From an uncultured Aquimarina sp. (lineage in GTDB: Bacteria; Bacteroidota; Bacteroidia; Flavobacteriales; Flavobacteriaceae): a stretch of DNA of 64,000 nucleotides. Shown here piece by piece: positions 25,291-35,237 of this stretch. The translations under genes were made by a program, and so were the position numbers. The notes beneath the pieces were generated by a model, which saw only the letters and a list, made by a program, of their open reading frames with translations, had not been told where the DNA came from and did not search any database. Each line of letters begins with the position of its first letter. Position 1 is the first letter of the stretch. The stretch is taken from the NCBI GenBank assembly GCA_947498705.1, contig CANMLW010000015.1, positions 1 through 64,000 on the forward strand, in the 5' to 3' direction.

Positions 25291-26820
25291 TTACTTTAAT
25301 AATTTATTGAGAACACCCAAAGCACCTCTGATAAAAGTTGCGCTTGTCAAAACTTTAATAATTGCTTTTTCGGTGGTACTGGTTCTTCTTCTTGATGAAG
25401 ATGAAGATTTTCGATTTAATTTTTCTCGTTCTTTTTTGGCTACTGCTTTTGCTTCTTGTGCTTCTGCCTTTTCAATTTTTTCGTTTAAAAGTTCGTACGC
25501 ACTTTCTCTGTCTATTTCTTCATTATATTTGGGAATAAGAGCAGATTTTTTTAATAAAGTTTTTAGTTCTCCATCGGTTAAGATATCCATTCGACTCATG
25601 GGAGCTCTTAGCATTGTTGCTGCTAATGGGGTAGGGCGCCCTTTTTCGTCCAGTGCAGATACCAATGCTTCTCCTATTCCTAGCGATGTGAGTATTTCTT
25701 TAGTGTCATAATACTCAGAAATTGGATAGTTTTCTGCAGTAAGTTTGATTGCTTTTCTGTCTTTTGCGGTAAAAGCTCTAAGAGCATGCTGTACTTTTAA
25801 TCCCAACTGGCCCAAAACACCATCAGGTACATCTGTTGGGTTTTGCGTAACAAAATAAAGTCCTACACCTTTAGATCTAATTAATTTTACAATACTTTCA
25901 ATTTGCCCCATTAAGGCATTAGATGCTTCTTTGAAGATGAGATGTGCTTCGTCCAAAAATATGACCAATTCGGGTCTTCCACTATCTCCTTGTTCTGGAA
26001 ATGTACCATATATCTCGGCAAGAAGACTAAGCATGAATGTAGAAAATAGTTTTGGCTTGTCCTGTATATCCGTTAATCTAATAATATTGATAACCCCTCT
26101 GCCGTTTTCATCAATTCTGCATAAATCTTGTACTTCAAAGGATTTTTCTCCAAAGAAAATATCTGCCCCTTGTTGCTCTAGTTCTACAATTTTTCGCAAA
26201 ATGGCTCCCGTAGAAGCAGTAGAGATACGGCCATAGTCTTTTTCAAGTTCTTTTTTGCCTTCTTGTGTAGCAAATTGTAATACCTTTTTTAGATCTTTTA
26301 AGTCTAATAGTGGTAGTTTATTATCATCACAATATTTAAAAATAACAGAAATGATTCCTGCTTGCGTTGTAGTAACATCTAGGATTCTAGATAATAATAC
26401 AGGTCCAAACTCACTAACGGTAGCTCTAAGTCGAACTCCATCTTGATCAGAAAGAGACAAGATTTCTACCGGAAAATCTTTGGCTTCAAACGGAATGCCG
26501 ATTTTCTCATGTCGCTCATCTATTTTTGGATGACCAGGGCTTGCAGCAGCAATACCACTTAGATCTCCTTTGATATCCATAAGCAAAACCGGAATACCCT
26601 GTTCGCTTAAGTTTTCTGCTAAAACTTGTAATGTCTTGGTTTTTCCGGTACCAGTTGCTCCGGCAATTAGGCCATGACGATTTAAGGTTTTTAAAGGTAT
26701 TTTTACATGGGCATCGGTAATCGTTTCGCCATTTAGCATAGCAGCTCCCAATGTTAAGAAATCTCCTTTGGTTTTGTATCCTTCATTAATATGATCAAAG
26801 AATGCTTGATTGTCACTCAT
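25291..26820 (-). CDS. HerA/DUF853-type ATPase (YjgR-like)
   Basis: 509 residues. Walker A is GATGTGKTKT (from G54), Walker B VIFLDEAHLIF, with a GLYFVTQNPTDVPDGVLGQL motif typical of the DUF853/HerA-like P-loop ATPases, then FTAKDRKAIKLTAENYP. The C-terminal 80 residues are a charged helix (RESAYELLNEKIEKAEAQEA) and a Ser/Arg-rich stretch. The E. coli homologue YjgR is poorly characterised; FtsK/HerA relatives move DNA or protein chains. Cytoplasmic. It stands alone and has no NurA next to it. Confidence 0.85.
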   Translation of the reverse strand: MSDNQAFFDHINEGYKTKGDFLTLGAAMLNGETITDAHVKIPLKTLNRHGLIAGATGTGKTKTLQVLAENLSEQGIPVLLMDIKGDLSGIAAASPGHPKIDERHEKIGIPFEAKDFPVEILSLSDQDGVRLRATVSEFGPVLLSRILDVTTTQAGIISVIFKYCDDNKLPLLDLKDLKKVLQFATQEGKKELEKDYGRISTASTGAILRKIVELEQQGADIFFGEKSFEVQDLCRIDENGRGVINIIRLTDIQDKPKLFSTFMLSLLAEIYGTFPEQGDSGRPELVIFLDEAHLIFKEASNALMGQIESIVKLIRSKGVGLYFVTQNPTDVPDGVLGQLGLKVQHALRAFTAKDRKAIKLTAENYPISEYYDTKEILTSLGIGEALVSALDEKGRPTPLAATMLRAPMSRMDILTDGELKTLLKKSALIPKYNEEIDRESAYELLNEKIEKAEAQEAKAVAKKEREKLNRKSSSSSRRRTSTTEKAIIKVLTSATFIRGALGVLNKLLK

Positions 26821-26982
26821 AACGTATGATGTAATTTTGTATAAAAATAGGAATCTTAAGTTTTGTATCGAAATTATATATTATTTTTAATGGAAAGTAT
26901 GCTCAATTTTTCATTAGCATATAATGCTAAGTAATAGAAAAATTCAAGATGAGTTGAATAATAGAATTATAAAAAAATAACA

Positions 26983-27435
26983 ATGAAAATAATAGTTGTT
27001 TTCTCCTTTTTTTTGTTTTTGGTCGGATGTAAAACCGAAACAACCACTACCAAAAATCCAGTTGTTTTTCATAAAACCCATGAGCCCAAAAAATCTGATG
27101 CACCTTTTTCTGATGCGGTTCAGGTTGGAGATTTATTCTTTTTGTCGGGTCAAATAGGAATGGATCATAGTGTAAGAAAATTGGTTGATGGAGGAATAGT
27201 GCCAGAAACAAAGCAGACCCTAGAAAATATTAAATCCGTTTTAGAACAACACGATTTACAATTAAAGGATGTAGTAAAATGTACGGTGATTTTGGCTGAT
27301 ATTGAAGATTTTTCGGCTTTTAATAAGGTATATAAGACTTACTTTCCGCAGAAACCTGCACGTACTACTTTTGCGGCAAAAGGTTTGGCTGTTGGTGCTA
27401 AGATAGAAATCGAGTGTATTGCTGTGCGTAATTAG
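26983..27435 (+). CDS. RidA-family lipoprotein
   Basis: 150 residues. An N-terminal lipobox (VVFSFFLFLVGCKTETTT, Cys16) precedes a complete RidA domain: KKSDAPFSDAVQVGDLFFLS, SGQIGMDH, TKQTLENIKSVLEQHDLQLK, VVKCTVILADIEDFSAFN and PARTTFAAKGLAVGAKIEIE. The Arg of PARTT, which binds the substrate carboxylate in RidA enamine deaminases, is present. Most RidA proteins are cytoplasmic, so a lipid-anchored copy is unusual. A second RidA gene is in the kynurenine operon. Reaction and partner are unknown for this exported form. Confidence 0.85.
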   Translation: MKIIVVFSFFLFLVGCKTETTTTKNPVVFHKTHEPKKSDAPFSDAVQVGDLFFLSGQIGMDHSVRKLVDGGIVPETKQTLENIKSVLEQHDLQLKDVVKCTVILADIEDFSAFNKVYKTYFPQKPARTTFAAKGLAVGAKIEIECIAVRN

Positions 27436-27499
27436 CATTTATTTTGATGAGGTCCATTAATACTTGCTAACCAATGTTTAACAGATCACTATTATTAAT

Positions 27500-27507
27500 T
27501 ACCTTTG
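27500..27507 (+). promoter_or_regulatory. -7 box of queE, seven bases before the start codon
   Basis: TACCTTTG matches TAnnTTTG and ends seven bases before ATG 27515, so a leaderless queE transcript is predicted. A possible -33 element is TGTTTA at about 27475-27480. Confidence 0.6.
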
Positions 27508-27514
27508 CATCCTT

Positions 27515-28144
27515 ATGCAAGAAAGTATACAAAAATTGGTTAATGATGGAAAAATGCTTCCTCTGATGGAAGAATTTTATACCATTCAGGGAGAAGGATA
27601 TCATAAAGGCACTGCTGCGTATTTTGTTAGAATTGGTGGTTGTGATGTTGGTTGTCATTGGTGCGATGTTAAAGAAAGTTGGAATTCAGAACTGCATCCC
27701 CCTACAAATACAGATTATATAGTAGAGAATGCTGTGAAATATAGTAATGTGGTTGTGGTTACTGGGGGAGAACCTCTTACTTGGGATATGTCAAGGTTAA
27801 CGCAAGGACTTAAGGAAAAAGGTGCACAGACGCATATAGAAACTTCTGGAGCGTATCCTTTATCAGGCAGTTGGGATTGGATTTGTCTTTCACCTAAAAA
27901 AGTGAAACTACCTAAGGAAGAAGTATACCAAAAGGCCAATGAATTAAAATGTATAGTGTATAATAAAAGCGATTTTGAATTTGCAGAAGAGCAAGCAGCC
28001 AAAGTCTCTGATCAATGCATTCTATATTTACAGCCCGAATGGAGTGTACGAGAAAAAATGATCCCTTCTATTGTAAACTATGTAATGGAAAATCCAAAAT
28101 GGAAAGTATCTCTTCAAACACATAAATACCTAAATATTCCATAA
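27515..28144 (+). CDS. queE: 7-carboxy-7-deazaguanine synthase
   Basis: 209 residues, a radical-SAM enzyme. The 4Fe-4S ligands are C43, C47 and C50 in GGCDVGCHWCD, the CxxxCxxC motif. EEFYTIQGEGYHKGTAAYFV and VVVTGGEPLTW are QueE signatures. It converts 6-carboxy-tetrahydropterin to 7-carboxy-7-deazaguanine on the way to preQ0 and queuosine in tRNA. QueC, QueD and QueF are not nearby. The short distance from -7 box to ATG implies a leaderless start. Confidence 0.93.
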   Translation: MQESIQKLVNDGKMLPLMEEFYTIQGEGYHKGTAAYFVRIGGCDVGCHWCDVKESWNSELHPPTNTDYIVENAVKYSNVVVVTGGEPLTWDMSRLTQGLKEKGAQTHIETSGAYPLSGSWDWICLSPKKVKLPKEEVYQKANELKCIVYNKSDFEFAEEQAAKVSDQCILYLQPEWSVREKMIPSIVNYVMENPKWKVSLQTHKYLNIP

Positions 28145-28415
28145 TAAAGATACTTATTGATGTTTTTTGAGTTTTAGATAGGCATTATGTAGAATACTAT
28201 ATAAAATCGATAGGGTATAAAAGGGGAAAAAACCCCTGTAAATGACGTTTTTAAGTAGGAAAATTCTATATCTATAAAATTGTTTTAAGTAAGTTTTTTG
28301 CACTATGTCGATTATAAGTGTTTTATGTCTAAAAAATGATTTAGAAGATGTTAATTATTTTAGGATTGCCGTTTTGGGTGTTATCTTTGTATAACAAATT
28401 ATAAATCAAAAAGTT
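28145..28415. other. Non-coding stretch upstream of the twin micro-ORFs
   Basis: No gene seen. It holds a small hairpin (AGGGG at 28222-28226 with CCCCT at 28233-28237, six-base A loop) without a T-run, and the -7 box for micro-ORF 1 near its right end. It must contain the 3' end of the queE transcript. Confidence 0.5.
28382..28389 (+). promoter_or_regulatory. -7 box upstream of micro-ORF 1
   Basis: TATCTTTG matches TAnnTTTG and lies 26 bases before the ATG at 28416. No convincing TTTG at -33 (a TTG sits 13 bases upstream, closer than usual). The identical octamer precedes micro-ORF 2 at almost the same distance. Confidence 0.55.
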
Positions 28416-28514
28416 ATGAGGCTATTTTACGGTATTTTGATTATTGATTTTAAAGCGTTGCGAAATTTTTTAAAACAATTACCATCGGCTTGTAGTAATG
28501 CAATCCACAGATAA
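28416..28514 (+). CDS. Micro-ORF 1, 32-residue peptide of unknown function
   Basis: ATG to TAA, 32 codons. The peptide begins MRLFYGILIIDFKALRNFLK and ends QLPSACSNAIHR. A second frame of identical length follows at 28659, sharing 15 of 32 residues, including MxLFY, F12, FLKxLP and AIHR at the C-terminus. Among the shared residues, L19, P23, A25, I30, H31 and R32 use different codons in the two copies, as expected if the peptide, not the DNA, is being conserved. It is basic and amphipathic, has one cysteine and no signal peptide. No known family recognised. Confidence 0.6.
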   Translation: MRLFYGILIIDFKALRNFLKQLPSACSNAIHR

Positions 28515-28600
28515 CAGAAATTAAGGAGAAGGTGTAGCTTAATTTAATTGAGTAATTTATCGATAAAATTTGAAATTACATCTAAATCCGAAAAAAATCA

Positions 28601-28631
28601 TTGTTACACTATTCTTTGAGTAGTATCTTTG
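28601..28631 (+). promoter_or_regulatory. Promoter of micro-ORF 2
   Basis: TTG (28601-28603) and TATCTTTG (28624-28631) are 20 bases apart, matching the Bacteroidota -33/-7 arrangement. The start codon at 28659 follows 27 bases after the -7 box, the same spacing as for micro-ORF 1. Confidence 0.65.
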
Positions 28632-28658
28632 AAATATAATTAATTATAAAAACAACAT

Positions 28659-28757
28659 ATGGGGCTATTTTACACAAAATTTAAGTTAACTTTTAGAGTA
28701 GTAATGGATTTTCTAAAAGAATTACCTGGTGCATCGGGACATGCAATTCATAGGTAA
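28659..28757 (+). CDS. Micro-ORF 2, 32-residue paralogous peptide
   Basis: ATG to TAA, 32 codons: MGLFYTKFKLTFRVVMDFLK, then ELPGASGHAIHR. It has no cysteine, whereas copy 1 has one. It shows the same skeleton M-x-L-F-Y, F12, F-L-K-(Q/E)-L-P-x-A-x3-A-I-H-R. It has its own promoter and ends 46 bases before a perfect 14-bp terminator stem, so it is expressed as a message of about 200 bases. Possible roles include a signalling peptide, a small toxin or a protein-binding micro-protein; nothing seen decides among them. Confidence 0.65.
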   Translation: MGLFYTKFKLTFRVVMDFLKELPGASGHAIHR

Positions 28758-28802
28758 TTAAAGAGCTATTTTACCAAGTTAATTGGGGAAAAATTACTTA
28801 AT

Positions 28803-28837
28803 AAAACAACATTGGTTGCTATACCAATGTTGTTTTT
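28803..28837 (+). terminator. Terminator of the micro-ORF region
   Basis: AAAACAACATTGGT (28803-28816) pairs perfectly with ACCAATGTTGTTTT (28823-28836) around a six-base loop and is followed by T. It can work in both directions and may also serve the minus-strand DUF2911 gene at 28919. Confidence 0.88.
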
Positions 28838-28918
28838 GTATATAGGATACTCTTGAAATTAATAAGATCTTAGTAGTAGTTTATTAATAAACTACTTAAT
28901 TAATCTGTGATTTTTCTA

Positions 28919-29452
28919 TTAGATAACAAAAGGGACTTCAACTCTTGTGGTGTCCCATCCAAGAACCATGTGATATCCTTTATCAGCTTTTTTGAAAGCG
29001 ATAGAGAAAACTTCTAATTCTTTTCCTGCAGCTACAGGAACCTTGATTCTTGCAACATCTTTATCTTTATTGTAGGTGTAAGCACCCCAAATATCAAGAT
29101 CAGAATTGATAATAACAGTCCATTCTTTTTCTCCAGGAATAGTGAATAAAGAATAGGTTCCTGCTTTAACAGTTTGTTCGCCTATTTTGGTATCTTGATA
29201 AAACTTAATTTCTGTTGCTTCATCTGCTCCCGTTCTCCATACGGCATCAAACCCTACAAGGTTACCAAAAATTTTACGCCCTTTTTTTTGAGGTCTACTA
29301 TAAATAACTTTTATTTCGGGTGCAGAATTTCTATCCTTTTTTGCATAAGAAATATCGGTAGGACTCTTTTGTAATCCAGCAAACTTTTGGGCATTTGAAG
29401 TGAAAACAACTCCTAAAAAGGCAAGCATTACTAATAACAGCGATTTTTTCAT
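28919..29452 (-). CDS. DUF2911-domain exported protein
   Basis: 177 residues from ATG 29452; an upstream in-frame start at 29515 would bury the signal peptide. The signal peptide is MKKSLLLVMLAFLGVVFTSN with Ala-Gln next. The body matches DUF2911: APEIKVIYSRPQKKGRKIFG, VWRTGADEATEIKFYQDTKI, AGTYSLFTIPGEKEWTVIIN, NKDKDVARIKVPV and HMVLGWDTTRVEVPF. The domain is abundant in Bacteroidota but has no known activity. Periplasmic or surface location is inferred. Confidence 0.88.
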   Translation of the reverse strand: MKKSLLLVMLAFLGVVFTSNAQKFAGLQKSPTDISYAKKDRNSAPEIKVIYSRPQKKGRKIFGNLVGFDAVWRTGADEATEIKFYQDTKIGEQTVKAGTYSLFTIPGEKEWTVIINSDLDIWGAYTYNKDKDVARIKVPVAAGKELEVFSIAFKKADKGYHMVLGWDTTRVEVPFVI

Positions 29453-29709
29453 AGTTCCAAATTTTATTTTGATTATATCTACAAATATATTGGTCAGTAT
29501 AGACCCATCACACAATTGTCAATATAATATTCTGTTAAATCTACTTGATAACACTTTAATCTCTTTTTGTGTTTTATTCTATATTAAAGTTTCATTTTTT
29601 ATTTAAAATTTATTTTATAGTTATAAATTGAAATCAATAACAATCATATTGTTTTTGTTTTGTAACTATATGATCATATTTGCCTTTTAAAATTATATAA
29701 AGTAAAGAT

Positions 29710-31374
29710 ATGTGTGGAATTGTTTGCGCTTTTGATTTAAAGCAAGAGTCAGAAATATTAAGGCCTCAATTATTAGAAATGTCTAAAAAGATTCGTCATA
29801 GAGGTCCAGATTGGAGTGGGATATATTCTAATAACAAAGCAATTCTTGCTCATGAAAGATTGGCTATTGTGGATCCAATTTCTGGTAAACAGCCTCTTTT
29901 TAGTGAAGATGAAAAATTAATTCTCGCTGCAAATGGTGAGATTTATAATCATACAAAGTTACGTGAACAAGTTGATCAAAATTACAATTTTCAAACTGCT
30001 TCAGATTGTGAGGTTATTTTGGCTTTGTATAAAGAAAGGGGAGTTGATTTTCTGGATGATTTAAATGGTATTTTTGCCTTCGCATTATATGATGTAGAAA
30101 AGGATTCGTATTTGATTGCAAGAGATCATATGGGGATTATTCCTTTGTATATGGGGTGGGATCAAAATGGAACCTTTTATGTCGCTTCAGAATTAAAAGC
30201 ATTGGAAGGTGTGTGTACTAAGATCGAATTGTTTCCGCCGGGACATTACCTGTATAGTAAAGAAGGAGAAATTAAAAGATGGTATACTAGAGACTGGTCA
30301 GATTTCAGTAGTGTAAAAGAAAATCAAACTAGTATCGATGAGGTTAGAGAGGCTTTAGAGGCTGCCGTTCACAGACAATTAATGTCTGATGTACCCTATG
30401 GTGTTTTACTTTCTGGTGGTTTGGACTCGTCTGTTACTTCTGCTATTGCAAAAAAATACTCTGAAAAGAGAATAGAATCTGGTGATACAAAAGACGCATG
30501 GTGGCCAAAACTACATTCTTTTTCTGTAGGATTAGAAGGATCTCCTGATTTGGCAGCAGCACAAAAGGTTGCAGACCATATAGGTACAGTACATCATGAG
30601 ATTAAATTTACTATACAAGAAGGGTTAGATGCAATAAAAGATGTGATATATAACCTTGAAACCTATGATATAACTACAATTAGAGCTTCTACGCCTATGT
30701 ACTTAATGGCTAGAGTTATTAAATCCATGGGAGTGAAAATGGTATTGTCTGGTGAGGGAGCCGATGAGCTTTTTGGAGGGTACTTGTATTTTCATAAAGC
30801 ACCAAACTCTAGAGAATTTCATGAAGAAACCGTTCGTAAACTGGATAAATTGCATATGTATGATTGCTTGAGAGCAAATAAATCACTTGCTGCATGGGGT
30901 ATAGAGGGTAGAGTACCATTTTTAGATAAAGAGTTTATGGATGTTGCTATGCGTATTAACCCGCAGGATAAAATGATAAATGGAGAGAGAATGGAAAAAT
31001 GGGTGATTCGTAAAGCGTTCGAATCTTATTTGCCAGAGAGTGTAGCATGGAGACAAAAAGAGCAGTTTTCTGATGGAGTGGGATATAGCTGGATCGACAC
31101 ATTAAAAGAGGTTGTCGAGACAGAAGTTAGTGATGAACAAATGGCAAATGCACATTTTAGATTCCCAATACAAACTCCACAAAATAAAGAAGAGTTTTAC
31201 TACCGCTCAATTTTTGAAGGTCATTTTCCTAGCGATGCGGCAGCATTAAGTGTACCACAAGAGCCATCGGTAGCTTGTAGTACCAAAATAGCTTTAGAAT
31301 GGGATGAAGCTTTCAAAAACATGAATGATCCAAGTGGAAGAGCAGTGGCTAATGTGCATGATGAGGCATATTAG
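29710..31374 (+). CDS. asnB: Asparagine synthase B (glutamine-hydrolysing)
   Basis: 554 residues, the length of the E. coli enzyme. The N-terminal amidotransferase begins MCGIVCAFD with the nucleophile Cys2, and continues with RGPDWSGIY and LAANGEIYNH. The synthetase domain has the ATP-binding LLSGGLDSSVTSAIA and the LSGEGADELFGGYLYFHKAP block. It makes asparagine from aspartate, glutamine and ATP in the cytoplasm. A CATATTTG box 40-odd bases upstream with a TTTTTG 17 bases earlier is a fair promoter. Two hairpin terminators follow. Confidence 0.96.
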   Translation: MCGIVCAFDLKQESEILRPQLLEMSKKIRHRGPDWSGIYSNNKAILAHERLAIVDPISGKQPLFSEDEKLILAANGEIYNHTKLREQVDQNYNFQTASDCEVILALYKERGVDFLDDLNGIFAFALYDVEKDSYLIARDHMGIIPLYMGWDQNGTFYVASELKALEGVCTKIELFPPGHYLYSKEGEIKRWYTRDWSDFSSVKENQTSIDEVREALEAAVHRQLMSDVPYGVLLSGGLDSSVTSAIAKKYSEKRIESGDTKDAWWPKLHSFSVGLEGSPDLAAAQKVADHIGTVHHEIKFTIQEGLDAIKDVIYNLETYDITTIRASTPMYLMARVIKSMGVKMVLSGEGADELFGGYLYFHKAPNSREFHEETVRKLDKLHMYDCLRANKSLAAWGIEGRVPFLDKEFMDVAMRINPQDKMINGERMEKWVIRKAFESYLPESVAWRQKEQFSDGVGYSWIDTLKEVVETEVSDEQMANAHFRFPIQTPQNKEEFYYRSIFEGHFPSDAAALSVPQEPSVACSTKIALEWDEAFKNMNDPSGRAVANVHDEAY

Positions 31375-31412
31375 TTAATGGATTAGCTGTGCATAAACTT
31401 GTATTGAAAATG

Positions 31413-31446
31413 AAGAGGCTGCCAAAAAAGGCAGCTTCTTTTTTTT
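31413..31446 (+). terminator. Terminator of asnB
   Basis: GCTGCC pairs with GGCAGC, extended by GAA/TTC across a two-base bulge, and is followed by a run of nine T. It lies about 40 bases after the asnB stop. Confidence 0.8.
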
Positions 31447-31480
31447 AAAGGCTGCCTAAATCTTTTTAGACAGCCTTTTT
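31447..31480. terminator. Second hairpin, probably bidirectional, between asnB and the astacin gene
   Basis: AAAGGCTGCCTAAA pairs with TTTAGACAGCCTTT with one mismatch around TCTT, with T on the plus side and A on the other. It can end the minus-strand astacin transcript, whose stop is at 31509. Confidence 0.75.
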
Positions 31481-31508
31481 ATATATCTAAAAAATTAATT
31501 TCGGCTAT

Positions 31509-32669
31509 TTAACTACCACAAGCACCATCATTTCTCCATCTGTTTTCATTGGTTAATGTGTAAAGTGTATTGTTGTAGACAACTTTATCTCCTGGGCTGT
31601 ATCTGGTATTACTATTATATGCACTTACTCCTTGACATTTATCAACTGGTTGTGGATCTGAAGTTCCGCATTTTCCAAGGCGATTCCAGGCAGAAAAATC
31701 CAATTCATATAAGTAGTCATTATAAACAACTTTATCTCCGACATTATATCGGGTGTTTCTGTTGTATTCTGCAATTCCTGCACATATATCAGAAGGATTA
31801 GGATTGGTTGAACGGTAAACACTGTTCGTTCCTTGTATATCTAATGCAGAAATACTTTGTTGTGCTCCTGTATACGCTTGATTGGTTCTTACGTCTACAA
31901 TAGTTGGTTTGCTTCTGTCTATAGCAAATGCGTATGGGTGATACATCATAATAGATTTTATATCAAAATCTTTAGTGGTAAGAAGTGCAGATGAACTTTT
32001 CTGAAAGTTACCTTCGAACCCTGCTTTAATATTGCTAAATATAATTCTTACGTGGTTGTCACGATCAGGACGCGTTTGTTCATGTAAAAAGCCTAAGGTA
32101 TGTCCAATCTCATGAGCAATTAAGCTTGCGCCTGCGTTTCTTCCTAGTAGTAGTGTTCCAGAGTTTCCTCTGGCACCAATAGTCGCCCGACCACAACCAG
32201 AACATACATCGGTTGATTCTGATATCGTTACATAGGTAGATTCATTGGTTCGCTCTTTAAAACGAACATTGGTTTTTGTAGACCATTCAGAAATTGCTTT
32301 TTGCAACTCTGAGCGTAGATTACTGTTTAGGTTACTTATTCTATAAATAACCGTATTGTTAGCCCATTTATTAGCATAACTTGCTAACGATAATTTTGCT
32401 TGTATTTCTTCGTCAGGAACTCGATCTTGTGCAGAAGGTAATGGGACGTCTGATAACTGATCGTTGTCAAATTCCATATCATCTGCCAACCATTTTCCGT
32501 TTTCACTTTTCGATACATAAACAGATACATCTCCAAAGTATTTTTGAACCACTTCTGATTGATCTGTGTCATTTGCGGCCTCGAAACTTTCATCACTACA
32601 TGAAGCATTAAAAAGAATTAGTGATACTAATGCCAATTTGGCAAACTGAATTAAATTGTTTGTTTTCAT
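31509..32669 (-). CDS. Astacin-type metalloprotease lipoprotein with two carbohydrate-binding repeats
   Basis: 386 residues. Lipoprotein signal LALVSLILFNASCSDES (Cys24). The catalytic domain has the zinc motif AHEIGHTLGFLHEQTRPDRD: H186, E187, H190 and H196 are the astacin (M12A) ligands. Met-turn SIMMYHPYAF is present. The C-terminal 90 residues hold two copies of a 45-residue CBM5/12-like module, CAGIAEYNRNTRYNVGDKVV and CQGVSAYNSNTRYSPGDKVV, each with an aromatic-rich strand LYELDFSAWN / LYTLTNENRW. Binding of chitin-like polymers with cleavage of proteins nearby is inferred. Confidence 0.9.
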   Translation of the reverse strand: MKTNNLIQFAKLALVSLILFNASCSDESFEAANDTDQSEVVQKYFGDVSVYVSKSENGKWLADDMEFDNDQLSDVPLPSAQDRVPDEEIQAKLSLASYANKWANNTVIYRISNLNSNLRSELQKAISEWSTKTNVRFKERTNESTYVTISESTDVCSGCGRATIGARGNSGTLLLGRNAGASLIAHEIGHTLGFLHEQTRPDRDNHVRIIFSNIKAGFEGNFQKSSSALLTTKDFDIKSIMMYHPYAFAIDRSKPTIVDVRTNQAYTGAQQSISALDIQGTNSVYRSTNPNPSDICAGIAEYNRNTRYNVGDKVVYNDYLYELDFSAWNRLGKCGTSDPQPVDKCQGVSAYNSNTRYSPGDKVVYNNTLYTLTNENRWRNDGACGS

Positions 32670-32961
32670 AGAGTTTGTGTTAATTAAAATTCTAGTCAGA
32701 ATATTCTTATTAACTGCTAAATCTCTGTTTTATTGCGAATTAGGTGGCTAATGCAAGGTTTTGTTGAAAATTTAGAAGACTTTGAGGTGTTTTGTTGTGA
32801 ACTTTTTTAAGAGTTCACGGTAATAGATGTTTTTTATGAAATATTGTTATGAAACATATGGTTGATATAGGTATATTGACGATAAAAGAAGGTGAAATAT
32901 CTAGAAAAAAATAAGCTTTTTTAAAAAACTCTCTGATAATTTAATTTTTATAATATTTTTA

Positions 32962-32987
32962 CGTGCATAGCGCTGTTTTAATGCACG
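32962..32987. promoter_or_regulatory. Inverted repeat upstream of gyrB
   Basis: CGTGCAT (32962-32968) is the exact reverse complement of ATGCACG (32981-32987), with 12 bases AGCGCTGTTTTA between. There is no T-run after it. It could be a protein-binding site or an RNA hairpin. Confidence 0.45.
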
Positions 32988-33159
32988 ATTTTGATAAAAT
33001 AGAAAATGGCGTAAAAATGTTTTTCTGCTTGTTTTGCGTTTAAGGCTGTTTTTAGCGTTTTTAAGGAGCTTTTTTCTTTTCCGGCTGTATTCTTAACTAA
33101 TTGTTAATAACTCTTTAAATCATCTTTAGTAAAATACTTTTATCCTTTGTGTGATTTTT

Positions 33160-33167
33160 TATCTTTG
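33160..33167 (+). promoter_or_regulatory. -7 box of gyrB
   Basis: TATCTTTG matches the -7 consensus and lies 41 bases before the ATG at 33208. No clear TTTG at the -33 position. Confidence 0.5.
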
Positions 33168-33198
33168 TTCGTTGACCAAAATTATATATAAAAAATAA

Positions 33199-35148
<1,950 letters not shown>

Positions 35149-35170
35149 TATATATTTATAAAATACGCTT

Positions 35171-35208
35171 AAATCTGCTATGCCTTATGGTGTAGCAGAT
35201 TTTTTTTA
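35171..35208 (+). terminator. Terminator of gyrB
   Basis: AAATCTGCTA pairs with TAGCAGATTT and the stem continues inward by wobble pairs (TGCC with GGTG). A run of eight T follows. Confidence 0.85.
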
Positions 35209-35237
35209 TATTGCAATTCCCATTAAGCCCAAATCTT

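Noticed and set aside
28222..28237. Hairpin AGGGG/CCCCT as a queE terminator
   Set aside because: Stem is only five pairs and no T-run follows; kept as a minor note only.
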